From positions 1 to 64,000 of the forward strand of contig WTGF01000094.1 of the NCBI GenBank assembly GCA_011525385.1: 64,000 bases of DNA, in the 5' to 3' direction. The notes beneath the pieces were generated by a model. The model was given only the letters and a program-made list of their open reading frames with translations, searched no databases and was not told the DNA's origin. Position 1 is the stretch's first letter. Every line of letters starts with the position of its first letter. This DNA is from Chloroflexota bacterium. GTDB taxonomy: Bacteria; Chloroflexota; Anaerolineae; Aggregatilineales; Phototrophicaceae. Made by a program: the position numbers and the translations under genes. Below are positions 20,116-28,957 of the stretch, in pieces.

Positions 20116-21285
20116 CTAATGCTGAGGCACCGGCAGAGTTACTAGCAACTGTTTCGATTCAAGGTTCCATATCCACAGTCTGCCATCTGGACCGATTGAC
20201 ACCATTAACTCGCCATTTGGGTAGATTGCTGCCGCCCGGCCGGGATATTCGGTGATTTCAAAGTTGCTTTTGATATTCCATACGGCGATTCCAGATTCTC
20301 CGCTCCCAATCATGAACCCACCATTCAAAGTAAATGACGCTGGAGTATAGGCATAATTCAAGGCCTCAATTACGGGCTCGTCGGTCGCCATATTCCAAAC
20401 CCATGTCCATTCCTCGAACAGACACTTGTAGACTAACAAGAGAAGGGAATTATTGTAGCTAAATCGCAATCTATTCCGGGCTCCGCAGTCGGGCTCGCTA
20501 GTCAGCTTGCTGGTTTTCAATGCCCATGTATCGGTCTCGTAAACCAGTACCTTTACTTTACCTGTCATGAACAAATCCGCTGTTACGACGGCAAACAAGG
20601 TGCCATCTGGGCTGAAGGCACCTGTTCTGCCATGCTCTGTCAAGTTTGCCAGCGACTGCCCGAGACCGTTTTCAATATCAAACTCGTAAATGTGTGCGTT
20701 GTCGCTTGGTCCCGACCATCTCGCCAACTGGCTCCAATCGGGGCTTAGCCAAGTATAGTAAACCCGCTCTCTCCCACGTTGGGCATCAATTGCGTGGATT
20801 TGTTGGCCCGTATGTATATTCCATATCGACATCTTGCTGTCCCTAAACCACCAGTCACTAAAGGTCATGACATAGTTACTGTCAGGGCTGAAAGAAGTCC
20901 GCCCAAAGTCAGTCGGCGGCTCTGTCGATGTTCTTTGGAGATCGAGGATGCTAAGGCCCTCCTCTATGTCGAAGATAGCCAACTCGGGCAAACTTGCCAC
21001 GGCAAGATAGCGATTATTCGGGCTAAAGATCATCCTTGCGCTACTCGCGATGCCTCCTCCCAGAAACCGAGGTGGCAGCAGGAGATTTTCCAGATCGTAA
21101 ACCCAGATTTCATGAGCCGCATTCGGATATTCGGTCCCCTTGACACCAGACTGTATAGCCAAGTACCGTCCGTTTTCGGACATGGCAATGGCTATGACTT
21201 GCCATGATGGAGCTTGTTCTTGCGCTTGACTTATGTGAAGACAACAGGCAAGCGACAGAAAAAAACACCGATCGCTAGAATCCAT
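20116..21285 (-). CDS. Module A1: secreted WD40-like beta-propeller protein
   Basis: Signal-peptide-like N-terminus, repeated FSPDxxxxxxxS and WDxxTG-type blades, C-term IWNLESKQLLVTLPVPQH. Confidence 0.75.
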   Translation of the reverse strand: MDSSDRCFFLSLACCLHISQAQEQAPSWQVIAIAMSENGRYLAIQSGVKGTEYPNAAHEIWVYDLENLLLPPRFLGGGIASSARMIFSPNNRYLAVASLPELAIFDIEEGLSILDLQRTSTEPPTDFGRTSFSPDSNYVMTFSDWWFRDSKMSIWNIHTGQQIHAIDAQRGRERVYYTWLSPDWSQLARWSGPSDNAHIYEFDIENGLGQSLANLTEHGRTGAFSPDGTLFAVVTADLFMTGKVKVLVYETDTWALKTSKLTSEPDCGARNRLRFSYNNSLLLLVYKCLFEEWTWVWNMATDEPVIEALNYAYTPASFTLNGGFMIGSGESGIAVWNIKSNFEITEYPGRAAAIYPNGELMVSIGPDGRLWIWNLESKQLLVTLPVPQH

Positions 21286-21312
21286 TTTTGTATGTGCATA
21301 GATACATCCTCT

Positions 21313-22806
21313 CTACGTACTCGATTCCGTACTTACGTAAAAGAGACCAGGGATTCTCTCCGGATCTATGTTTTCGCCGTATAGGCGCTCATCATTATTC
21401 TGAGACAGAGTGCTGCGTTCGGCATACCCAAAAAAGAAATGGACGAAATCGGGATCGCTTCGATAAGTTTGCAGCGCATCTGCCATCTCCCCTGGCTTTT
21501 TCGAGCCATAGTACACAATTGCTAAATCCAGGTGCTGATTATTGTGGTAGTCCTTGGTGTTCACGTACGGGAGCTTCTCCCCTGTTTCAGGGTGTATGTT
21601 ATTGGGGTCTGTCAGTCCTGTGTTCCCGGTTTTTCCTATGATGGCTTCGTCCTGAGTATCGATAATCTTGCCGGGATAGATGTGCTCGGTATTGATTTCG
21701 GATAGGTGACCATAGGCAATGAATATCCTTCCATCTTCCCGCCATTGTCCCGGACTATGGTTGGTGTCACTTGACAAACTTCGCATAATTGTTTCGTCTT
21801 CCAAGTATACTGACGCTGGAAAACTGATGACAACATAGTTTCCTAATGCTGTATCGTTGGATGCCGCTGGGACAACAAATTCCACTCTGACATCCGGACC
21901 AACTACAGGTGACTGCACTTGAAATGGTCTATATATATCGGTTATCTTGTTATAATCCTGTGAAATCACACCCGCTCCGCTTGCGTCGTACGGCGCGAAA
22001 GACATTTTGACCGGCACTTCTTCATCATCGGCTACGATCGATTGCAGTATATACTCCGTTGGAGTGGCAGTAAGATCTGGAGCATCAGTGGCGATGATTT
22101 GCGCAGATGTTTGTGTAGGATAGTTCTCACGCTCTACAAATGGAACGAGGTCAAATTCAGCGTCTGGATCTAAAGTGTAAATCCAGTATTCTTCGTTGTC
22201 TATTTCAATCAGATACGCTGCGTTACCCGAATCCGATGTTCGCAGATACCTAAATTGCGCTGGCGTGCCGGAGATTTCATAAGTCATGTGAGGTGAATCC
22301 ACACCTGGCACAAATGTTTCTTGCTTGTAGGCCCTCAGAATCCCTAAAACTTCTATCCCAATACTAGGCTGTTCCCTCGTGTTGTCCGCCAGGTCTTGCG
22401 CCGTCGTCTCGACCGGCGCCGAATCCGCTTGCGCCAACCTCTTATCCCAATCCGAGTGTCTGACTTCGTCAAGCAATTCCAACGCACGTCGATCAGATTC
22501 ATCGTCCAAGCCCGATCCCGCGAACTGGGACATATACTCAGCATATTGTTCCTTGGACGGCAAGCCATACTCTTTGACAACCACCAGGGCAACCCATGCC
22601 AGGTCATCATCCACTATGCTCAAGAGATAATCGATATGCTGTCTTTGCCCTTCGCTTACAGCTGTGTAGCCAGTCAAAGACGTCGATTCTTCCGGCTCGA
22701 AGTCCAGTAGTCCCGCTTCGCTGATATCGCGTATTCCTTCGTGCTCCGAGAAGCCGGCAATAGCTTGCCCGCCTGAATTTGCGGCGAGGGCGTAGCACTT
22801 ACTCAA
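21313..22806 (-). CDS. Module B1: N-terminally truncated copy of the B3-type protein with M23-like C-terminal domain
   Basis: ALAANSGGQAIAGFSEHEG...then GNYVVISFPASV, IAYGHLSEI, IIGKTGNTG, HLDLAIVY; only TTG start available. Confidence 0.65.
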   Translation of the reverse strand: MSKCYALAANSGGQAIAGFSEHEGIRDISEAGLLDFEPEESTSLTGYTAVSEGQRQHIDYLLSIVDDDLAWVALVVVKEYGLPSKEQYAEYMSQFAGSGLDDESDRRALELLDEVRHSDWDKRLAQADSAPVETTAQDLADNTREQPSIGIEVLGILRAYKQETFVPGVDSPHMTYEISGTPAQFRYLRTSDSGNAAYLIEIDNEEYWIYTLDPDAEFDLVPFVERENYPTQTSAQIIATDAPDLTATPTEYILQSIVADDEEVPVKMSFAPYDASGAGVISQDYNKITDIYRPFQVQSPVVGPDVRVEFVVPAASNDTALGNYVVISFPASVYLEDETIMRSLSSDTNHSPGQWREDGRIFIAYGHLSEINTEHIYPGKIIDTQDEAIIGKTGNTGLTDPNNIHPETGEKLPYVNTKDYHNNQHLDLAIVYYGSKKPGEMADALQTYRSDPDFVHFFFGYAERSTLSQNNDERLYGENIDPERIPGLFYVSTESST

Positions 22807-22834
22807 GCCTAGGAATCGTGATCACCTTTTGTCT

Positions 22835-22945
22835 AAACATCCAGTTGATTTGTGAATCAGCGAGATGAGGCTCGCCCTGTCGCAAGCCGCCGCGCGTCTC
22901 CCTGCCGGATTACGGTAAAGCGGATGGTCCCGCCTCAAATGAATG
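22835..22945 (-). repeat. Leader element E2 (hybrid hairpin)
   Basis: GGGAGACGCGCGGCGGCTTGCGACAGGGCGAGCCTCATCTCGC + TTCACA + TGGATGTTTAG on minus strand. Confidence 0.75.
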
Positions 22946-22959
22946 AACCAGCGTTTGTA

Positions 22960-24156
22960 CTAGGCTGAGTGGTAGACGAAATACAAGCCCCAACCCAATG
23001 TTTTACTGCCCTCTACAAGAAAACGTCCATCGGGACTGAATTGCATTACTGTCCCTTGATTATCTTCATCCCTATAGTCCAATTGCGGGATGAATATTTC
23101 TGTATCGGCGGTCAGATCCCAAGCCCGGATTTGGCCACATTCATCGACCGTCATCAGCAGACTCCGGTCAGGGCTTATATCACCATCAGTGATACGGCAG
23201 GGGCGCTTGTCCGGATGTGATTGCAATTCTCGTAGCAGATTCAAAGTATTGCCGGAGCGCGACCAACGGCTGACAGTTGCATCTTCTAGGACAATCAGTT
23301 GGGAATCATCATCTGTAAACAACAATTCCGCAAGCGATTCGGCGCCTAAATCGGCTGAGGCTTCGGGCGTCCAGGAAACCGTGTCCCAGATCTGGATGAC
23401 CCCGTTTCCAGCAGTGGCCAAGAGCCGGCCGCCATCCGAAAAGGCCAAAGCATCCAGCATTAGATCGTCGTCCGTTTGCAGGTCGATTTCGGAGACCGAG
23501 TGCGATGCGAGGTCAAATCGGAACAGCCTCTCATGATCAATCGCGACCAGCAGCCATTCTTCCGAGGGGTGCAGCAATAGTTCGCTGACATTCCCTTCAG
23601 CAATGTGAATGTCATAAGAGAACTTTTCTTTTACCTGTTCCCATTTGCCGGAGTTCCATATATCGTCGTCCCGAGCGTAGCGTTCCCATTCGTCGGTGTC
23701 CCAATTGCCGATGCCCCAATTGCCGATGTCCAGAAAGTAAAGGCTGCCGGCATTCGTCCCGAGGATAATTTTGTGGTTTACAAGTTCCAGTTGATCGACG
23801 GGCATGTTGACCGCGATATACTTGCCCCTAATTTCAATTGGCTGAAAATAGCGCACGTCGACTACATCAGCATGAAAGACCCTCGAGACGGACAGATCAC
23901 CATCCCCATCTATGGGACATGGCGGGTATAGGTGTTCAAGACAATAGTAACCCAACAGAATGATGATGGGTTCGGTCTTGTGCCACCTCGCTTCCTTTAA
24001 TGACGGAACATCTCCGCCGAAGGTGCGAATTCGGTGAACATTGTCGGCGGAGAACTCTCCGTGGAGAGTACAGGCATCCTGGCACAGTATATTTTGACCG
24101 TGCGCGTCACTGACAGCAAATGCGAATATTAAAGCGACGATTGTTTTCCACAACAT
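22960..24156 (-). CDS. Module C1: secreted WD40-like beta-propeller protein
   Basis: MLWKTIVALIFAFAVSDAHGQ signal peptide, FSDGGRLLATAGNGVIQIWDT, GDISPDRSLLMTVDECGQIRAWDL. Confidence 0.75.
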   Translation of the reverse strand: MLWKTIVALIFAFAVSDAHGQNILCQDACTLHGEFSADNVHRIRTFGGDVPSLKEARWHKTEPIIILLGYYCLEHLYPPCPIDGDGDLSVSRVFHADVVDVRYFQPIEIRGKYIAVNMPVDQLELVNHKIILGTNAGSLYFLDIGNWGIGNWDTDEWERYARDDDIWNSGKWEQVKEKFSYDIHIAEGNVSELLLHPSEEWLLVAIDHERLFRFDLASHSVSEIDLQTDDDLMLDALAFSDGGRLLATAGNGVIQIWDTVSWTPEASADLGAESLAELLFTDDDSQLIVLEDATVSRWSRSGNTLNLLRELQSHPDKRPCRITDGDISPDRSLLMTVDECGQIRAWDLTADTEIFIPQLDYRDEDNQGTVMQFSPDGRFLVEGSKTLGWGLYFVYHSA

Positions 24157-24166
24157 CAATTGCTTC

Positions 24167-24685
24167 CTACCTGAGCATTGCCGCCAACTGCAAGAACCAA
24201 CGCTCAGTCTCTTCAAATGGGCTATTGGGATCAAAATCGAAGCTCGCCTCCTGCTTTGTGATGGAACGATCGTCGGCAAACCAGGTTTCGTCAACCAGAT
24301 CGTAGCGCACCCAGTTTACGCCGTTTATGCCAACAGCGTTCCAGAGATGAACGGCATCATCATTGTCATCTTTAGTGCGTCCATACAGGATGACCTCTGT
24401 GCCTTTCTGCAGGTAAGCGATTTTCTTCCCTTTGTCCGAAGGAATTGATCGGACGACAGCACCCCTCTTGGGTTCAATCGTTCCAATCCCGATGACCGGC
24501 GGCAGCATATCTTCTTCGGCGAAGAATCTCATCACATTGGGATCATCAAGCGCATTATGGACAATCGCATTTCGGATCGCCACATCCATATTCTGGTCCA
24601 TAAACTGCTGCCAGTTCAGACCTGCCTGGTCCGGCGTGAAGCCATACAGTCCCCCGGTGCTTTGATGGTAAAACCAGTTTAGCAC
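24167..24685 (-). CDS. Module D1: SH3b-like domain protein; frame open upstream to 24865 without a canonical start
   Basis: ADAVLNWFYHQSTGGLYGFTPDQAGLNWQQFMD; SH3b-like region GAVVRSIPSDKGKKIAYLQKGTEVILYG. Confidence 0.6.
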   Translation of the reverse strand: MLNWFYHQSTGGLYGFTPDQAGLNWQQFMDQNMDVAIRNAIVHNALDDPNVMRFFAEEDMLPPVIGIGTIEPKRGAVVRSIPSDKGKKIAYLQKGTEVILYGRTKDDNDDAVHLWNAVGINGVNWVRYDLVDETWFADDRSITKQEASFDFDPNSPFEETERWFLQLAAMLR

Positions 24686-24889
24686 AGCATCGGCTGTGAT
24701 TTCATTTCTGCCAACCAGCCTATCATACGGAACGTCGTCCGGGTCATATACTTCCAGACTTTGTTGCAGTGATTGAATCTGCGTCGCGATATGCGGCGCC
24801 TTGTCAAAGATGAAATGATCTGGCGACGGCGCTCCGATCTGTTGATAGATCTGAGGCAGGGGTATAGCTCTTTCCTTTCTAAAGCATCA

Positions 24890-25025
24890 AAAGGATCTGT
24901 GAATGGGAGCCGCGCAGCTCGCCCTGTCGCAAGCCGCCGCGCATCTCCCTGCCGGAATACGGTAAAGCGGATGGTCCCGCTTGTTGTCAGTGCTTTTGCT
25001 TCTTATCTTATGTATATGTTTTGTA
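24890..25025 (-). repeat. Leader element E3
   Basis: Hairpin 24905-24949 GGGAGATGCGCGGC-GGCTTGCGACAGGGCGA-GCTGCGCGGCTCCC, then TTCACAGAT, TGATGCTTTAG. Confidence 0.8.
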
Positions 25026-25027
25026 AA

Positions 25028-26200
25028 CTAATGGCGAGGCACCGGCAGAGTTACTAACAACTGCTTCGATTTGATATTCCATATCGATACCCTGCCATCT
25101 GGAGCGATAGTCGCCATCAACTCGCTGTTGGGGTGGAGTTTAGGATCTTTACCCGGGTAGATAGTCAACTCAAAATCTCGTGGCACGTTCCAGACATGAA
25201 TCGATGAATTCTCTGGCGACAGACCAATGGTACTGGCAATTAAATGCTCATCGTCCAACGTAAATACAGGGTCAGCACTGAAAGTTTCAGCCAGGAAAAT
25301 CACTTCATTGGTCTCAAAATTCCAAACCGACACTGCTTTATCGGGACGACAACTGGCAGCAAGTAATGGTTTGCTGTGACTGAATCCAAAACGCACACCG
25401 AGATCGCCGCAGGGAGTTTTATGGTGCTGTATCTTGTTTTTCAAGGTCCATGTATAGGTCTCATATACTTGGACTTCACCTTCCCATGTTGCAAAAGCAA
25501 ATAATGAACCATCCGGGCTGAAGGCCGCTCCTGCATCTACCGCGGAGATGCCAACTAAAAGCTGACCCAGTCCCTGTTCAATATCAAATTCGTATATTAC
25601 GGCTAGTTCATGCCTTGACCAATCTACAAATTGAGTCCAGTCGGGACTTAGCCACGGACGCTGCACCCACTGCTGGGAGCGGAGAGCCGCAACAGCATGG
25701 ACTCGCTGACCGGTATGGACATTCCATATCGACATCTCATGATCATATGTCCACCAGTCGCTATAGGACATGATATAGTTACTATCTGGACTAAATGTAA
25801 TCCATTTGAAGTCAGTACGTAGCGCAGTGACTGAGTTCGGAAGGCCGAGGACCGTGACTTTGCTATCCGCGTTAAAGACCAATAATCTGTAATACCCACC
25901 GAGGGCAACGTACCGACTGTCTGGGCTAAAGACCATTCTAGCCTCAGGATCCAGCATTTCTCCCAGATATTGAGGCGGCAGCAGCAAATCCTCAAGATCA
26001 TAAATCCATATTCCATGATGGAACTCTCGGTGCCCTGGGATGTTCTCGCCATATTTCACGGCGAGATATCGCCCATTGTTTGACATCGAAATGGATATAG
26101 CCCGCCATGCAGCATCTTCTTGCGCCTGCAAGACATAGTGAAAGCAAGTTAGATAGAAAAGCAGGGCTGTGATGATTTGTACAGGTTTATTCCTGAGCAT
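25028..26200 (-). CDS. Module H1: secreted WD40-like protein
   Basis: MLRNKPVQIITALLFYLTCFHYVLQAQ signal peptide; FSPDSRYVALGG, C-term IWNIKSKQLLVTLPVPRH. Confidence 0.75.
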   Translation of the reverse strand: MLRNKPVQIITALLFYLTCFHYVLQAQEDAAWRAISISMSNNGRYLAVKYGENIPGHREFHHGIWIYDLEDLLLPPQYLGEMLDPEARMVFSPDSRYVALGGYYRLLVFNADSKVTVLGLPNSVTALRTDFKWITFSPDSNYIMSYSDWWTYDHEMSIWNVHTGQRVHAVAALRSQQWVQRPWLSPDWTQFVDWSRHELAVIYEFDIEQGLGQLLVGISAVDAGAAFSPDGSLFAFATWEGEVQVYETYTWTLKNKIQHHKTPCGDLGVRFGFSHSKPLLAASCRPDKAVSVWNFETNEVIFLAETFSADPVFTLDDEHLIASTIGLSPENSSIHVWNVPRDFELTIYPGKDPKLHPNSELMATIAPDGRVSIWNIKSKQLLVTLPVPRH

Positions 26201-27554
26201 AGAGACTCCTCCCTCTTGCGTCTTTAGCGAATTCTGATTCGTCAAGATGGGTCCAAACTCTTACCGGATCAATGTTTTCGGCATATAGCGTACGGTTCGG
26301 ATGAGGATCTGGATAGACAAAGTTGCTGCGTTGCGCGAATCCGAAGAGAGAGTTGGCATCTCTAGAAGGAGACAGTATTGCCATTGCAGTTTCCATTTGG
26401 TCTGTACCACTATCTTGTGACCCAACGTACACAATGGCCAGATCCAAATGATTAATCTGTGTTCCAGTGTTTCCAGTCACTCCTATTAGAGCGTTACTCT
26501 CAATTGACGCGCCTGGTTGAATATGGTCCTCAATTTTTGACAAGTGAGCAAATCCCATGAATATCCTGCCGTCCTCTTGCCAATTCCCAATCTTATGGTC
26601 GGGGTCTTCTGCCAACCTTTGCATAACGCCCTTGTGTGCTCGGAGGACGCTGGCGGGAAAGCTAATGACAACATAATTGCCTAGATCCTTGTGTCCTTCG
26701 GCGCGAATTTCAACTCTTACATCCGGTCCCACTGTAGGTGACTGAAGTTGAAATTCAAAAGTATCGTTGTGAGGATTTAGGTCGCGCGTGAGTATTCCTT
26801 TTCCACCGCTATCGACCCACAGTGAATGAGATAACTCGATATCCAAGGTTCCGCCCTCAGCTTCGTCGTTAACTACAAATGATTGTAGCAGAGGTGGAAT
26901 TGTTGCCGCTATCAGTGCGTTTTGAAAGTCGAATGAAGTGTTATCATAGCTTTGTCCAGATACTTGTACACGTCGTGAAGTGAATGGACTAGACGCTAAG
27001 TCAACTCGACGAAACTCTAGTTCAGCGTCGGAGTCTCTTAGATCAATCCAGAACTCACTTCCACCGAATTCGATCTTGACGGCGTAGGGATCTGAGTGGG
27101 ATTGGTCCAATACCCTTAATCTGGTTTCGTCAAATGAAAAAGACCAGTCAGGAATCGCCTCACTGCGAAGAACAGCTTCTTCATTTCCGTACAAGTTTAA
27201 ATTTCCTTTTACGTGCACCGCTACATATTGCTCTTCCTGCAGCATCATCCACTCCGGCGGATTGAGCCGGTCCATCCGCGTCTGCGCCCACGACCTGGCT
27301 TCCAACAGCGCATGTTCCTCCGCCGTCCCCGGAGCCACTTCATAACTGGCTTCCTCGGCGCGTATACGAATCATTCCGCGCGCGCCACGAACGTAGACAT
27401 ATTCGTAGCCTTGTGGCGTCACGACCATCAGCATCTCCGCGCCCGCCGCGAAAGCCGCGCGCAAGTCCGCCTCCGAGGCATCGCTGCCATTGGGATGATT
27501 ATGTATGAAGATCAGGTCGAGTCCCTTAAAGGCTTCGACCTCGTAATCCTGCAA
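26187..27554 (-). CDS. Module G1: truncated JAB/MPN-like N-terminus plus degenerate M23-like domain
   Basis: IFIHNHPNGSDASEADLRAAFAAGAEMLMVVTP (HxHP-x6-SxxD JAMM signature) and GNYVVISFPASV, FAHLSKI, LIGVTGNTG, HLDLAIVYVGS. Confidence 0.7.
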   Translation of the reverse strand: MQDYEVEAFKGLDLIFIHNHPNGSDASEADLRAAFAAGAEMLMVVTPQGYEYVYVRGARGMIRIRAEEASYEVAPGTAEEHALLEARSWAQTRMDRLNPPEWMMLQEEQYVAVHVKGNLNLYGNEEAVLRSEAIPDWSFSFDETRLRVLDQSHSDPYAVKIEFGGSEFWIDLRDSDAELEFRRVDLASSPFTSRRVQVSGQSYDNTSFDFQNALIAATIPPLLQSFVVNDEAEGGTLDIELSHSLWVDSGGKGILTRDLNPHNDTFEFQLQSPTVGPDVRVEIRAEGHKDLGNYVVISFPASVLRAHKGVMQRLAEDPDHKIGNWQEDGRIFMGFAHLSKIEDHIQPGASIESNALIGVTGNTGTQINHLDLAIVYVGSQDSGTDQMETAMAILSPSRDANSLFGFAQRSNFVYPDPHPNRTLYAENIDPVRVWTHLDESEFAKDARGRSLYAQE

Positions 27555-27607
27555 GCCTACATACTGCAGACCGTCAGCGCCTAGAACGCCATCATCTATC
27601 CTCGCTA

Positions 27608-27755
27608 AAGCATCAAGTCGATCTGTGAATGGGAGCCGCGCAGCTCGCCCTGTCGCAAGCCGCGGCGCATCTCCCCCAGCCGGAATACAGTGAAGCGATG
27701 GTCCCGCTTCTTGTCAGTGCTTTTGCTTCTTATCTTATGTATATGTTTTGTAAAC
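27608..27755 (-). repeat. Leader element E4
   Basis: Hairpin 27631-27675 with loop GGCTTGCGACAGGGCGA. Confidence 0.8.
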
Positions 27756-28957
27756 TAATGGCGAGGCACCGGCAGAGTTACTAGCAACTGTTTCGATTTG
27801 ATATTCCATATCCATACCTTGCCATCTGGACCGATAGTCGCCATTAGTTCTCCATTAGGATGAACTTGCGGATTGGTTCCCGGATAGACCGACGTTTCAA
27901 AATTGTCTTTCGCATCCCAGACAATGATCTCAGAATATGCAGATACTCGGCCAAGCAATCCAGCTACCAAAACACCATCATCTTGAGTGATATATCTGAA
28001 TTGTCCTGATCTTTCGGTTTGAAGCAGCAGTGCGCCAGTTTCGATATCCCAAACGAGCAACCGATTACATTCGTAAATCAACCATGGATTAATATGTCCA
28101 AAAGCCAGGGTTACATCCGCTCCGCCACAGGAATGTTCGCCGAGGACTTGTATGAACGACAATTCCCAAGTGTCTGTCCGATACACCTTTATCTCGCCAT
28201 CCGGAATCACCAGCCCAAACAGGGAACTATCCGGGCTGAAAGCGATGCCTCGTACATCGATTGTGTCGATCGGAACGACGCCAAGAGGTGAGCCAAGCCC
28301 CTGTTGGACATCAAACGCGCGCAATTGTACGCCCTCAGGATGCCACCAATCCAGAAACTGTCGCCAATCAGGACTTAGCTTGGGGAGTTGCCAGGACTGC
28401 CCGACTCGTTCAGCGGGAATAGACAGGATTCGCGACCCCGTGTCAATATCCCATATCGACAATTCATGATCCCTTGTTGCCCACCAGTCGCTCAAGAACA
28501 TGATGGACAAACCATCAGCGCTAAAAGAGATCGTACTTAGGTCTAATGGTTTTTCGGTTGCAGTTCGCTGCATGTCGAGTATTAGAGAGTTATCTCCTAA
28601 ATTGAAAATCTCTAATCGTTCGTATTCAGCAAGCGAGATATATCGACTGTCAGGGCTAATAGCTATATAGGTGTCGGAAAAGCTTGTTCCCCGAAGGTAG
28701 CGCGGCGGGGACAAAAGGTCGTCAAGATCGTATATCCATACTCCGCTATCGTAGCCCGATTCGTCTCTGTCTTCTTTCTTCACATAAGCGCCATACTTGA
28801 CGGCCATATGCTGACCAGCGTTGGACATTAAGATCTTGACGGCTTCCCAAGGGACCCGTTCTTGCGCCTGTACCAGATAGGGCAGGCATGCGAGGAAACA
28901 GACTAGAATCGCTATGGTGTATGCTCGATTATTCATCTTCAAAGTAAATACTGTCAT
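27755..28957 (-). CDS. Module A2: secreted WD40-like protein
   Basis: MNNRAYTIAILVCFLACLPYLVQAQ; beta-propeller blades; LLVTLPVPRH end. Confidence 0.75.
   Translation of the reverse strand: MTVFTLKMNNRAYTIAILVCFLACLPYLVQAQERVPWEAVKILMSNAGQHMAVKYGAYVKKEDRDESGYDSGVWIYDLDDLLSPPRYLRGTSFSDTYIAISPDSRYISLAEYERLEIFNLGDNSLILDMQRTATEKPLDLSTISFSADGLSIMFLSDWWATRDHELSIWDIDTGSRILSIPAERVGQSWQLPKLSPDWRQFLDWWHPEGVQLRAFDVQQGLGSPLGVVPIDTIDVRGIAFSPDSSLFGLVIPDGEIKVYRTDTWELSFIQVLGEHSCGGADVTLAFGHINPWLIYECNRLLVWDIETGALLLQTERSGQFRYITQDDGVLVAGLLGRVSAYSEIIVWDAKDNFETSVYPGTNPQVHPNGELMATIGPDGKVWIWNIKSKQLLVTLPVPRH

Noticed and set aside
27620-27760. Leader of module G as coding sequence (frame open through the hairpin: LATGRAARLPFTDRLDALARIDDG)
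   Set aside because: Equivalent leaders at other modules contain stops in all useful frames and vary as complementary stems, which fits a non-coding structured element better
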